Below, piece after piece: positions 9,117 to 18,497 of a stretch of DNA of 44,598 nt. Both the position numbers and the translations under genes were made by a program. How positions within the stretch are numbered: position 1 is the stretch's first letter; every line of letters begins with the position of its first letter. Source of the DNA: Candidatus Poribacteria bacterium (lineage in GTDB: Bacteria > Poribacteria > WGA-4E > WGA-3G); assembly GCA_022820835.1 (NCBI GenBank), contig JAJEET010000061.1:1-44598 (forward strand), read 5' to 3'. The notes under the pieces were generated by a model that was not told the origin of the DNA, did not search any database, and saw only the letters and a list, made by a program, of their open reading frames with translations.

Positions 9117-9848
9117 TTCTTCTGGGAAACGCGCACGTGCCCAGATCGCTTTTGAATTCTCAATCATCTGTGGATGTCCGCAGGCATAGACGACGGCGTT
9201 GGTGTGGTCATAGCCGAGTTGATCGCCGTACTTCCGAATCACGTCTTCTGCACGTCCGCTCTCACCTTCCCACTCAGGGTCCTCCCACGGACGGCTCACT
9301 GTCGGAACAAACGTGAACCATTCTTCCTGTGCAGCGAGTTCGTTGAGTTCGTCCATATAATATCCGAGTTCCCAAGAACGACTCGCGCCAACAATCGCTA
9401 AGATCTGATGTGGACTCGTTTTACCCTGTTCCTGTTCAATTTTTTGCGTCCGCGCAATACTGATATAGGGTGCAGCACCGGTCACAGTTCCAGCCATGAC
9501 GTGGTTTGTCATACCGCTCTCTGTATCCATCACGAATTTCCCGACGAGTCGGTCTCGTATGAACACGGTGTCGCCTAGCTCCAGTGCCCAAAACAGCGGT
9601 GTAGTTGCGCCCTCTGGTACCAACTCCACGAAAACCTCCATAAACGGTTCGTGCGGAGACGAGACTATCGAATACGGACGTTGAACGATCTTTTCGTCAA
9701 CCTCAAAGCCGATAGTGGCATACTGTCCGGGTATAAATGGTAACTGTTTATCAACACGGAATTTGAACGCTGCTAAATCTTCAGAAAAATCCTCACGTTC
9801 AATTAATTCACCTTTACAATATTGCGTCCTGGCGCGTCTTCTTTGCAT
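9078..9848 (-). CDS. fpr: Ferredoxin/flavodoxin-NADP(+) reductase
   Basis: A 256-residue cytoplasmic flavoenzyme moving electrons between NADPH and ferredoxin or flavodoxin. The FAD domain shows RPYSIVSSP (57-65) with the Arg-x-Tyr-Ser signature, preceded by PGQYATIGF. The NADP domain shows GTVTGAAPYISIA (about 120-132, in place of the usual G-T-G-x-A-P), an ILAIVGASRSWELGY block, and YACGHPQMI (about 226-234). Length matches bacterial Fpr of about 250-260 residues. The gene is convergent with the DUF4159 gene, and its 3' end lies inside direct-repeat copy 2. Its 5' side faces the WD40 array across a shared 361-bp divergent region. Confidence 0.9.
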   Translation of the reverse strand: MQRRRARTQYCKGELIEREDFSEDLAAFKFRVDKQLPFIPGQYATIGFEVDEKIVQRPYSIVSSPHEPFMEVFVELVPEGATTPLFWALELGDTVFIRDRLVGKFVMDTESGMTNHVMAGTVTGAAPYISIARTQKIEQEQGKTSPHQILAIVGASRSWELGYYMDELNELAAQEEWFTFVPTVSRPWEDPEWEGESGRAEDVIRKYGDQLGYDHTNAVVYACGHPQMIENSKAIWARARFPEERIKEEKFFVIKE

Positions 9849-10209
9849 AATTAGTTCCTTTAAACTTCCTCTAACAGATTTCGGCGCGTAAGTTATGCCG
9901 AAAAGAAAATCGTAGAATGTAGATCAACTCTGCATATATTATACGCAAAACGCAAATGTATATCAAGTTTTTTTCAATGGCTGAAAGTCTCTCAGTTAGA
10001 TGCTTGCAATTCTGCCGCTTTTCTGCTAAATTACAATAGCAGCGCGGATCCGGTCTGCACTATTTCGGGCAATCGTCCATTTCATTCTGCACTATTTTGT
10101 GCAGCATCGGTAATTATATCGTCAATAATCCATCAAACAGCACTTTCAGGTAGGCACAGAATTTGCTAATAAAAGAGATAAAACCTCACCGGAAAAGGAG
10201 TTTCGGTCT
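9849..10209. promoter_or_regulatory. Divergent intergenic region with CTGCAC/GTGCAG inverted repeat
   Basis: This 361-bp region separates the leftward fpr gene from the rightward five-gene WD40 run and should hold promoters for both. TCTGCACTATTT occurs at 10054-10065 and again at 10086-10097. The second copy forms a perfect 6-bp inverted repeat, CTGCAC (10087-10092), TATTTT, GTGCAG (10099-10104), which could be an operator. TTGCAA (10004) with TAAATT 17 bases later is a weak promoter candidate. No gene is visible. Confidence 0.35.
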
Positions 10210-12192
10210 ATGAAAAAAATAACCTTTCTCTACAGCGTACACCTCTTTATTCTCTGTCTACTACTATCCGACGGCTTTGCACAAGAATACGCAGCAAAGT
10301 GGCATTTACCTGAAGGTGCGAAAGCACGTCTCGGCAGAGGCAAATTAAACAACGTCATATTTTCACCTGACGGCACCCGAATCGCAATATCAACACCCAT
10401 CGGCATCTGGGTCTATGATGCACAGACCAGAGAAACCGTCTCACTGTTCGCAGAGATACAGACGGGTGAAACGGAAAAGTTTTTACCCTCGAAATCCCCT
10501 GAACCACTGGTGTTCTCCGCGGACGCGGTCCTTGTTGCGAGTGCACACGGGAAAAGCATCTACGTTTGGGATACTGCGACAGGTACGGCGTTTGCCAAGC
10601 TCGACGAACACCCTGATTCTATTAAAGCAATTGCCCTTTCACCTGATAGTACGAAACTCGCCACCGCAGGTGGAGATTGGACAGTACGTTTGTGGGATGT
10701 TGGTACGGGTAAATACATCAATAGTCTAACGGGACGTTCAAGTGCAGTCACAGCGATTGCTTTTTCGCCAGATGGTAAAACCCTTGCGGGCGCAGGGATC
10801 ACCCTGCGACTGTGGGATGCCGACACCGGTGAGTTGCTGCACGCTGATAGCAAAGATTTAGGTTCCGTCAACCAGCTCGTCTTTTCACCGGACGGTAAGA
10901 GACTCGCAAGCAGCGGTGGTGGCTGGGACCGGACGGTGCATCTGTGGGATGCCAATACCGGTACGCCCCAAAAATCTCTCAAAGGGCATACGGGTGTAAT
11001 CCGCGATATGGCATTTTCATCAGACAGCAGCACACTCGTTTCTGTGAGTTCCGACGCAATGCGCCTGTGGGATGTAAATACTGGTGTTGAACTGAAAAGT
11101 CTACCTACACCTGAAGATAAACCGCTTCAACCTGTACCGTCTGTCCTAAAGGGTGAGCAGGTTGAGCGAGCCATCCTTCCGAATTATCGGGATAGTGTGT
11201 ATTCAGTGACATTTTCTAAAGACGCTGCACACCTCATCAGTGTCAGTAAAGACGGCGGTCTGCATGTTTGGGACGTTGAAACCGGGTTCTACCAAACCTC
11301 CTTCTCCCTCGGGGCGCATAGCGATTTAGTCAGCGTTCTCGCCTTCTCTGAGGATAGTGGATACCTCGCCAATAATGATGGATTTGAAGGGCGGGTGCGT
11401 ATCTGGAATGTAGAAAATGCCACACAACATGCCGTCCTTACGCTGGAACGAGGCATTTTTTTTAACGAGTTAACAATCTCCCCAAGCATCAAAAAACTTG
11501 CCGGACGTGATTTCGATGGCACAATTCGGATATGGGATGCCGCGACAGCAGAGCAGCTGTCTGCTGTGCCGACGGACCCAATGCCACATCAATGGCGGCT
11601 GGTATTTTCGCCGGATGGGCAAATTCTCGCTGGCGGTGGTGGTCAAAGATTCCGCAGTCAGAAGATAGAACTTTGGCAGGCTGACCCCGGTATCCACCTG
11701 TCTACACTTGAAGGACACGCACTCGCTGTAACTGATTACACATTTTCTCCAGACAGCGAGGTCCTCGCCAGTGGCGGTGAGGACGCAAGTATTATCTTAT
11801 GGGATGTCGCGACCGGCAAACAACTCACCAATTTCATAGGGCATACAAGAAGTATCAGTGCGTTAGCCTTTTCCGCAGATGGCAAAACGCTTGCCAGCGG
11901 CAGCGTAAACGGGGTCCGCCTATGGGATGTTCAAGGGGGCGATCTGATCGCTACGCTTGATGCCGTGAAGGACGTTGAGGTATTAGCCCTTTCGCCAGAT
12001 GGAAAGACACTCGCAAGCGGAAGCAAGGGTGATCAGATTGAGGTCTGGAACTTAGCTCCAACGCCCCAGATACGGTCGACTTTCACGGGACATCAAGGCT
12101 CGGTTTATGTGCTGATGTTCTCTCCAGATGGGAAAACACTCGCAAGTGCGGGTAATGATGGGACCGTCCTTCTTTGGGATATGGAACGGTAG
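10210..12192 (+). CDS. Exported WD40 double-propeller protein (paralogue 2)
   Basis: A 660-residue protein with a signal peptide ending GFAQ-EY (about residue 25) and an AAAAGGAG site just before the ATG. It is first in the uninterrupted five-gene run and is preceded by a 361-bp regulatory region, so it likely leads the transcript. Fourteen W-D-type blade ends are countable, which fits two seven-bladed propellers. Blade 10 ends LWQADPG instead of LWDA. Between blades six and seven (about residues 297-325) there is a non-repetitive insertion with PVPSVLKGEQVERAILPNY, which may form a loop. The tail is VLLWDMER, short and without the WDWETLKK ending. The next gene begins 42 bases downstream. 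Confidence 0.9.
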   Translation: MKKITFLYSVHLFILCLLLSDGFAQEYAAKWHLPEGAKARLGRGKLNNVIFSPDGTRIAISTPIGIWVYDAQTRETVSLFAEIQTGETEKFLPSKSPEPLVFSADAVLVASAHGKSIYVWDTATGTAFAKLDEHPDSIKAIALSPDSTKLATAGGDWTVRLWDVGTGKYINSLTGRSSAVTAIAFSPDGKTLAGAGITLRLWDADTGELLHADSKDLGSVNQLVFSPDGKRLASSGGGWDRTVHLWDANTGTPQKSLKGHTGVIRDMAFSSDSSTLVSVSSDAMRLWDVNTGVELKSLPTPEDKPLQPVPSVLKGEQVERAILPNYRDSVYSVTFSKDAAHLISVSKDGGLHVWDVETGFYQTSFSLGAHSDLVSVLAFSEDSGYLANNDGFEGRVRIWNVENATQHAVLTLERGIFFNELTISPSIKKLAGRDFDGTIRIWDAATAEQLSAVPTDPMPHQWRLVFSPDGQILAGGGGQRFRSQKIELWQADPGIHLSTLEGHALAVTDYTFSPDSEVLASGGEDASIILWDVATGKQLTNFIGHTRSISALAFSADGKTLASGSVNGVRLWDVQGGDLIATLDAVKDVEVLALSPDGKTLASGSKGDQIEVWNLAPTPQIRSTFTGHQGSVYVLMFSPDGKTLASAGNDGTVLLWDMER

Positions 12193-12234
12193 AGACGGCA
12201 CCCTCTAAAACAAATAAAAAAGGAGATACAATTA

Positions 12235-14190
12235 ATGAGAAAGACGGAACTGTTCTTCATAGTCCTCCTGTTGATGGTTGGGCTTTTCTCAAACGGAACT
12301 CTCGCGCAAGATTACACACAATGGCACTTACCCGAAGGCGCGACAGCACGTCTCGGAAAAGGAAAAATAAACGATGTGAAATTTTCACCCGATGGCAGCC
12401 GCTTAGCCGTCGCAACCCATATCGGTGTTTGGCTGTATGACGCTCCTACTGGCGAGGAGATTTTGCGCCTCAACGACAAACCCAAAAACGTCAGAACAAT
12501 AGCCTTTTCACCGGATGGTAGAACGCTTGCTGCTGGCGGTTGGGCCCGGGCAGACACAATTCAAGTATGGAACATTGATACGGCCGCCCAAGTATCTGCC
12601 ATGGGAAAAGGTATCGGTTCCGTTGGTGTGTTAGCCTTTTCGGAAGACGGTAAAACACTCGCGAGCGTGGGTTCAAGCCGAGGACTCCGGTTCTACGCAT
12701 GGGATGTAGACACAGGTCTTGAGGTCTCACACTTTAAAGGGCAGCAAAACCACTTCAATTTCGGTGTATTAGCAGTATCACCCAACCACCGCTTTTTTGC
12801 GAGTGCTGGTGGAAACAGAGCGTTTTTATGGGATACAGAGACCCAAACCCTGAAACATACCATCGAAAGTGACGACGATTCCGTTTGGGCTTTAGCATTC
12901 TCACCCGATAGCAAAACACTTGTCGTCGGATCCACAATGATCCGATTTTGGGACGTAGAAACCGGCAGTCAAATGTCCAGACTTGATGGATATACCCGTA
13001 GGATTAATATCCTTACTTTCGCACCAGATGGAAGGACCTTAGCAAGTGGTGATGCGAATGGCGAGATTCGGTTGTGGAACGTTGCTGCTGACGGTGATCA
13101 ACTCACGCTCCCTCGTCTGCTGGGTTCCATTACCGGTAAAAGTAAACCACTCTCTGATAAACCCGTCCTTACCGGACACAAACGCCCCATTGAAGCTTTA
13201 GCTTTCACTGCAGACGGAACAACTTTGGTCAGTGCAAGTCGTGACACCACGATCCGGTTATGGGATATAGACACCCGAACCCCGCACTTAACGATAGAAG
13301 GACATACGGAAGCGATTAATGCACTCGGTTTCCTCGAAGATGGCGAAACACTCGCGAGTGGCAGTTCTGATTGCACACTGCGATTATGGAACACTGAAAC
13401 ACAAGATCAGCGACTGATTCCAATCAAACACCGGTGGTCTGCTTTGGATTTTGCTTTCTCTCAAGATGGCAAAACTGTAGCCCTTGGAAGCCACGGCAGC
13501 AATGTGAGATTGTGGAATACAGAAACAGGAGACGTTATCGCTACTTTCAGAACAGCACACAAGGGGTATACCAATCAGGTTAAATTTTCCCCAGATGACA
13601 AAATTCTTGCCAGCGGGTGCCGCGGCGGAACCGTTGAATTGTGGGATGTGCTGAACCATCAGCGGACGGCTACACTTAAAGGGCATACAAATGAAATTTG
13701 GGCGTTGGCATTCTCACCAGATGGAAAAACCGTTGCGACTGCAGCCCTACGTGAGACAATTATTGTATTATGGGATGTTATCAACATTGGAGATAAAACG
13801 GCTCTGCTGGCGGAACATATCGCTGAAACGGGGGCAGTGACCTTTTCACCGGATGGAAAAAAACTTGTCAGTGGACACCGGGACGGAGCGATTTATTCAT
13901 GGGATGTCGCAACCGGCAAGCAACTTTCGACTTTCACAGGAAATGCTGGTAACGTTACTGCGTTAGCATTCTCCGCAGACGGAAAGATGCTCGCAAACGG
14001 AAGTGCTGATGGTTCTATACGGTTATGGGATCCAAACATATACACACCCATGGGAGACCCACGCATAGGACACGCTGGTGGTATCAATGAGCTGACATTT
14101 TCACCGGATGGTGGTACGCTTTTTAGCGGCGGTTCCGACGGCACAATTCTTGTCTGGGATTTGGAGGACATCCTTCAAAAAAACAGGTAA
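12235..14190 (+). CDS. Exported WD40 double-propeller protein (paralogue 3)
   Basis: A 651-residue protein. The signal peptide ends TLAQ-DYTQW; the start ATG follows AAGGAGATACAATTA. The head reads W-H-L-P-E-G-A-T-A-R-L-G-K-G and the first blade closes with GVWLYDAPTGEEI. Fourteen blade ends can be counted, including two non-canonical ones (FWDV and SWDV). A loop of about 25 residues containing LPRLLGSITGKSKPLSDKP follows blade six at about residue 290-315, the same place as the insertion in paralogue 2, so the break between the two propellers is probably there. The tail is ILVWDLEDILQKNR. It is tightly placed in the run: 42 bases after paralogue 2 and 47 before paralogue 4. Confidence 0.9.
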   Translation: MRKTELFFIVLLLMVGLFSNGTLAQDYTQWHLPEGATARLGKGKINDVKFSPDGSRLAVATHIGVWLYDAPTGEEILRLNDKPKNVRTIAFSPDGRTLAAGGWARADTIQVWNIDTAAQVSAMGKGIGSVGVLAFSEDGKTLASVGSSRGLRFYAWDVDTGLEVSHFKGQQNHFNFGVLAVSPNHRFFASAGGNRAFLWDTETQTLKHTIESDDDSVWALAFSPDSKTLVVGSTMIRFWDVETGSQMSRLDGYTRRINILTFAPDGRTLASGDANGEIRLWNVAADGDQLTLPRLLGSITGKSKPLSDKPVLTGHKRPIEALAFTADGTTLVSASRDTTIRLWDIDTRTPHLTIEGHTEAINALGFLEDGETLASGSSDCTLRLWNTETQDQRLIPIKHRWSALDFAFSQDGKTVALGSHGSNVRLWNTETGDVIATFRTAHKGYTNQVKFSPDDKILASGCRGGTVELWDVLNHQRTATLKGHTNEIWALAFSPDGKTVATAALRETIIVLWDVINIGDKTALLAEHIAETGAVTFSPDGKKLVSGHRDGAIYSWDVATGKQLSTFTGNAGNVTALAFSADGKMLANGSADGSIRLWDPNIYTPMGDPRIGHAGGINELTFSPDGGTLFSGGSDGTILVWDLEDILQKNR

Positions 14191-14237
14191 ACGATCCATC
14201 TGTCCTCGTAAATGATGCAGAGAGAAAGGAGAAACGC

Positions 14238-16256
14238 TTGACGAAAAAGATTAGACTGTTTTCCATACTCATCTTATGGGTCGTCGGAATTTCGTTAAAC
14301 GGAAGTCTGGCACAGGATGCGGTAGAATGGCACTTTACTGAAGGCGCGAAAATGCGGCTCGGTAAAGGCAGAATAAACGACATCAAGTTTTCACCGACTG
14401 GCAGCCGATTCGCAGTCGCGACCTCTATCGGTATCTGGATGTATGACGCACAAACCGGCGAAGAACTTGCCTTAATGGCTGTGCTTCCGGGGGAAGGACG
14501 TGATGTAACAACCATAGCGTTTTCACCAGATGGTAAAACACTCGCCAGCGGTGAGGAAGGCGGTGTGGGTAGACTGTGGGATGTTCTTACAGGTAAATCT
14601 ATAACCACTTTTAAAGAGGTTCCCCAACCACGACTTCCGGATCTTAGAGCACTCGTTTTCTCTGAAGATGGCACGAAACTTATAGGTGTAAGCTGGGATA
14701 ACAAAATTAGTGTGTGGGAACTTGGCGAACACACAAAACCACCAACTATTTTGAAGATGAATGGGCGGGAAGCGAGGCTGTCAACCTCTACATTGATGCA
14801 ATTCTCAACAAATGGAAACCGCTTGGCAATTGCAGAATTAGGTAAAGAATCATGGAAAAATAAAAACTTTACGATCAAATTGTGGGACGCTACAACCGGG
14901 AAACTCGCACATACTTTGACTGGACACACACGCTGGATTAAGGCGATAGCGTTTTCTACTGATAGCAAGATGCTGGTGAGTGGCGATGAATACGAGACGA
15001 TTCGGATCTGGGATACCGCTACTGGGAAATTACTGTCTACATTAAACTGGAGACGTGGTACGCCAACCTACGCGTTAGCGTTTTCGCCAAGCGGTAGATT
15101 CATCGCAAGTGGACACCCTGAGGCGGCGAAGTTATGGGATAACACCGTCAAACCGAAACGACAGATAGACGATGCTATTGGCGATTATCAACACGCTTTA
15201 GAAATCCGTGAACATAAGGACTACGTCTCTAAGTTGGCATTCTCGCCGGATGGAAAAACACTCCTCACTGGAAGTAAAGACGGTACAATACAAGCGTGGG
15301 ATACCGCGTCCGGTAGCCACCGCTTTACCGTTCTCGGGCATATTGAAGGCACCCGCGACTTGATGTTTACCCCAAACGGTGACACCCTCGTAAGCCTAAA
15401 TCAGCCATTCAATCCGCCGGGGATATTTCAACAACAACGATGGGATCTCAACACAGGGGACCAACTGTCCACCAATTTTGCGGGGATAGATGCAGGCAAT
15501 ATGATGCTGGCTCCGGACAGTAAAACGCTCGTTACACACTCATTCGGTAACAAATGCCTTTTATGGGATATTAACACCGATCTGCCACGTATCATAACTC
15601 GCTTTACTTTGAACGGGTATCCGAGGGACGGCTTGAATATCAAATTCGCATTCTCCGCAGATGCGAAGATGTTGGCAGCTGGCGGTGAAGATAACTCGGT
15701 TCACGTGTGGGATATTATTGACTCTAAGAATGCTCGGTATCGCTTTACAGTTAGAGGACATAAACATTGGATTCGGACGTTGGCATTTTCACCCGATGGA
15801 AAGATGCTCGCAAGCGGAGGTGAAGGTAAGACGCTCTGTTTGTGGCGCGTAGCGGATGGTGCATCGCTCTTTACGTCTACAGCGCATAATTGGTGGGTCA
15901 ATGCGGTTGCCTTCTCACCCGACGGTAAATTACTTGCAAGCGGCGGTAACGAACTCTTTTTATGGGACACCGCAACTGGCACCCAACTTCATGAAAATTC
16001 TCGTGAGTTAACTGCCCATATCTCGACGCTCATATTTTCACCAGATGGCAACACGCTTGTCGTTGGAAATCGGGACGGCATCATCGAATTATGGGATGTC
16101 CGCACAGGCGGACTTTTGTCCACACATACGGGACACACAGGCGGGATTAACGTCCTAAAATTTTCCCCAGATGGTAAAACGCTCGTTAGTTCCAGTTCTC
16201 GGGGAACAATCCTCCTCTGGGATTGGGAAACACTCAAGAAATTCGGTAATAGGTGA
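14238..16256 (+). CDS. Exported WD40 double-propeller protein (paralogue 4)
   Basis: A 672-residue protein that starts with TTG, chosen because AAAGGAG lies seven bases upstream and because it places the signal peptide (ending SLAQ-DAVEW) at the N-terminus. The head has G-A-K-M-R-L-G-K-G, shared with paralogue 5 but not the others. It ends LLWDWETLKKFGNR, again like paralogue 5, so 4 and 5 are sister copies. About 14 blade ends are present; that of blade eight is poorly conserved (RWDLNTGDQLSTNF). A mid-protein insertion lies near residues 300-325 (DNTVKPKRQIDDAIGDYQ). The TTG start could lower its expression relative to neighbours. Confidence 0.88.
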   Translation: MTKKIRLFSILILWVVGISLNGSLAQDAVEWHFTEGAKMRLGKGRINDIKFSPTGSRFAVATSIGIWMYDAQTGEELALMAVLPGEGRDVTTIAFSPDGKTLASGEEGGVGRLWDVLTGKSITTFKEVPQPRLPDLRALVFSEDGTKLIGVSWDNKISVWELGEHTKPPTILKMNGREARLSTSTLMQFSTNGNRLAIAELGKESWKNKNFTIKLWDATTGKLAHTLTGHTRWIKAIAFSTDSKMLVSGDEYETIRIWDTATGKLLSTLNWRRGTPTYALAFSPSGRFIASGHPEAAKLWDNTVKPKRQIDDAIGDYQHALEIREHKDYVSKLAFSPDGKTLLTGSKDGTIQAWDTASGSHRFTVLGHIEGTRDLMFTPNGDTLVSLNQPFNPPGIFQQQRWDLNTGDQLSTNFAGIDAGNMMLAPDSKTLVTHSFGNKCLLWDINTDLPRIITRFTLNGYPRDGLNIKFAFSADAKMLAAGGEDNSVHVWDIIDSKNARYRFTVRGHKHWIRTLAFSPDGKMLASGGEGKTLCLWRVADGASLFTSTAHNWWVNAVAFSPDGKLLASGGNELFLWDTATGTQLHENSRELTAHISTLIFSPDGNTLVVGNRDGIIELWDVRTGGLLSTHTGHTGGINVLKFSPDGKTLVSSSSRGTILLWDWETLKKFGNR

Positions 16257-16284
16257 TGACCCGACATTAAAAAGGATTTTGAAA

Positions 16285-18399
16285 ATGAAGAAATCTATAC
16301 TTTTCTATATTGCCTTTCTGCCAATTTTGAGTCTCTTATTGTCGAATGGGAGTCTTGCCCAAGATTATACGCAATGGCAGCTGCCCGAAGGTGCGAAAAT
16401 GCGACTCGGAAAAGGCGTAGTAAACAACATCACCTTTTCGCGGGACGGCACACAATTCGCCATTGCGACTACCATCGGGATATGGATATACGACGCACAC
16501 ACCGGCAAAGAACTCGCACTCCTAACCGGACACCAACAAGAGGTCAAAGAGGTGGAATTCTCGCCCGATGGACGCACGTTTACCACTGTAGATGCTGGCG
16601 GCGAAACGCGATTATGGGATGCCACCACCCATAAACAAATCTCTATTTTAACCGAACCCACAGATTTAGTTAGAAAAGTCACGCTTTCGTCAGATGGCAC
16701 GAAGCTTGTCACTGCCAACATGGACGATACATTTCGGTTATGGCATCTCGCTGATACCGATCAAGAACCGATCCTCATAAAGGATACCGAGCAAGGCGTT
16801 TTAGCAATGGCACTTTCACCTGACGGTAGAATCTTGGCAACTTCAAAAATACCATATCATAACTCGATATCACACCAGATCGAAAATTTCAGACTGCAAG
16901 TGTGGGATACAACCACGCAAGAGATGTTGTTCAGTTTGCCGGGAGATACCGCACAAATTCATACCTTGACGTTTTTAACCGATGGTAGAACGCTTGTCAG
17001 TTCAGATATAGATGGAAAAACGCTATTGTGGGATGTGGATACCGGTACCTCTCGACCTATTATCAAAAAAAATGAAGGTCGAACACGAACATTAGCACTA
17101 TCGCTGGATGGCAAATACCTTGCAACTGGAGACTCAGATGGAAACGCGCAATTGTGGGACATCACCACCGAAGCACAGCAACACGCACCCCGTCAAGTGT
17201 TCAGGGGACACAGACATCGACATCGCGTTTTTGTAGGGGCGTTTTCGCCAGACGGAAAAACGCTTCTCACAACGAGCGAATCTGGGAACACCCGAGCCTG
17301 GGACACCGAAACTGGCAAACAACGCTTCACGATTACAGGACATATAGGTCCTATGCTGCATCTCACATTTTCTGAGACCGGTGATACCCTCACGAGTATA
17401 AATTCGCCCAACTCAACTTTGCTCTGGACGTACTTCCAGCACCGACAATGGGAGGTCCCAACAGGTAAGCCGTTATCCACCCATTTTTTAGAGTTAGTGG
17501 GTGCAGAAAAAATATCACCCGATGGCAAAACGGTTCTCGTCGATCATCTTGACGGCACATTGGACATAACAGATCTTCACACGATGCACACGCGTTCCAC
17601 CTTGAAAGGGAATATGAAGGATGAGCTGAATGTCCAATTCGTGTTTTCCTTAGATGGAAAAGTGCTTGCAGGAATCGGCAAAGATCGCATCATTCGCGTC
17701 TGGAAAAGTGAACAACCCACTTGGCGACAGTTCTTTTCACGTTTACCGTGGGGACGCTCCTTTTTCGGATCCAATCCACAGTTTACGTTTAAGGTACATA
17801 GAAAAGATGGGTTCGGGGCGTTGGCACTCTCAGCGGATGGAAAAATTCTGGCACATGCCAGAACACTGCCAAGGACAGTTAACACAACCGTCTATTTGTA
17901 TAGCACAGAGACAGGCGAAACGCTTCGCACCCTGAAAGCATTCACAGATCGTATCACCAATTTGGCGTTCTCGCCAGATGGAAAGACCATCGCCGGTGGA
18001 AGTCGGGAAGCAATCCATCTGTGGGATACATCGACAGGGACACAGTTGCGGGTGTGTACACTCGAACGCCTTGCTGTGAGCGTGACGCTTGTATTTTCAC
18101 CAGACAGCAAAATACTTGTTAGCACAGTTGGTGGAACAGTACTCGAATTTCCGGATGGCGCAGTTAGAACAGCAGGGGGCGGCTGGATAACCGAAACTAT
18201 GAGTGCAAGAGGGAGTGGCGTTATCCAACTCTGGGATCCCCGCACGGGTGAACTACTCTCCTCGCACGCGGGACATACCCGGAACATAAAAGCACTGGTA
18301 TTTTCTAAGGATCAGAAAACCCTCACAAGCGCAAGTGCAGACGGGACAATCCTCGTCTGGGATTGGGAAACACTCAAGAAAACCGGGAATCAATACTAA
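16285..18399 (+). CDS. Exported WD40 double-propeller protein (paralogue 5)
   Basis: The longest paralogue, 704 residues. The ATG at 16285 follows AAAAAGGATTTTGAAA; the frame is open upstream into paralogue 4, but that extension lacks a ribosome site and would bury the signal peptide (ending SLAQ-DYTQW). It has about 14 blade ends but is the most diverged: some blades end ITDL, VWKS or LYST. Two insertions interrupt the blades: an aromatic/basic one at about residues 475-500 (TWRQFFSRLPWGRSFFG) and a glycine-rich one at about 625-650 (FPDGAVRTAGGGW). It ends VWDWETLKKTGNQY. A segment just after its stop (TTATAGTGTATCACCAATA) recurs beside a WD40 relic at 21198. Confidence 0.88.
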   Translation: MKKSILFYIAFLPILSLLLSNGSLAQDYTQWQLPEGAKMRLGKGVVNNITFSRDGTQFAIATTIGIWIYDAHTGKELALLTGHQQEVKEVEFSPDGRTFTTVDAGGETRLWDATTHKQISILTEPTDLVRKVTLSSDGTKLVTANMDDTFRLWHLADTDQEPILIKDTEQGVLAMALSPDGRILATSKIPYHNSISHQIENFRLQVWDTTTQEMLFSLPGDTAQIHTLTFLTDGRTLVSSDIDGKTLLWDVDTGTSRPIIKKNEGRTRTLALSLDGKYLATGDSDGNAQLWDITTEAQQHAPRQVFRGHRHRHRVFVGAFSPDGKTLLTTSESGNTRAWDTETGKQRFTITGHIGPMLHLTFSETGDTLTSINSPNSTLLWTYFQHRQWEVPTGKPLSTHFLELVGAEKISPDGKTVLVDHLDGTLDITDLHTMHTRSTLKGNMKDELNVQFVFSLDGKVLAGIGKDRIIRVWKSEQPTWRQFFSRLPWGRSFFGSNPQFTFKVHRKDGFGALALSADGKILAHARTLPRTVNTTVYLYSTETGETLRTLKAFTDRITNLAFSPDGKTIAGGSREAIHLWDTSTGTQLRVCTLERLAVSVTLVFSPDSKILVSTVGGTVLEFPDGAVRTAGGGWITETMSARGSGVIQLWDPRTGELLSSHAGHTRNIKALVFSKDQKTLTSASADGTILVWDWETLKKTGNQY

Positions 18400-18497
18400 T
18401 CTTAAAGTTATAGTGTATCACCAATATCGCAAAAAGGATTTTTAATTGGTACAATGTTTGTAACGCCTTCACAATTCTGTCGAAAAGGACGTTGAAA

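Noticed and set aside
16171..16284. Upstream start for WD40 paralogue 5 inside paralogue 4
   Set aside because: It would overlap the preceding coding end and bury the signal peptide; ATG 16285 has AAAAAGGA before it.
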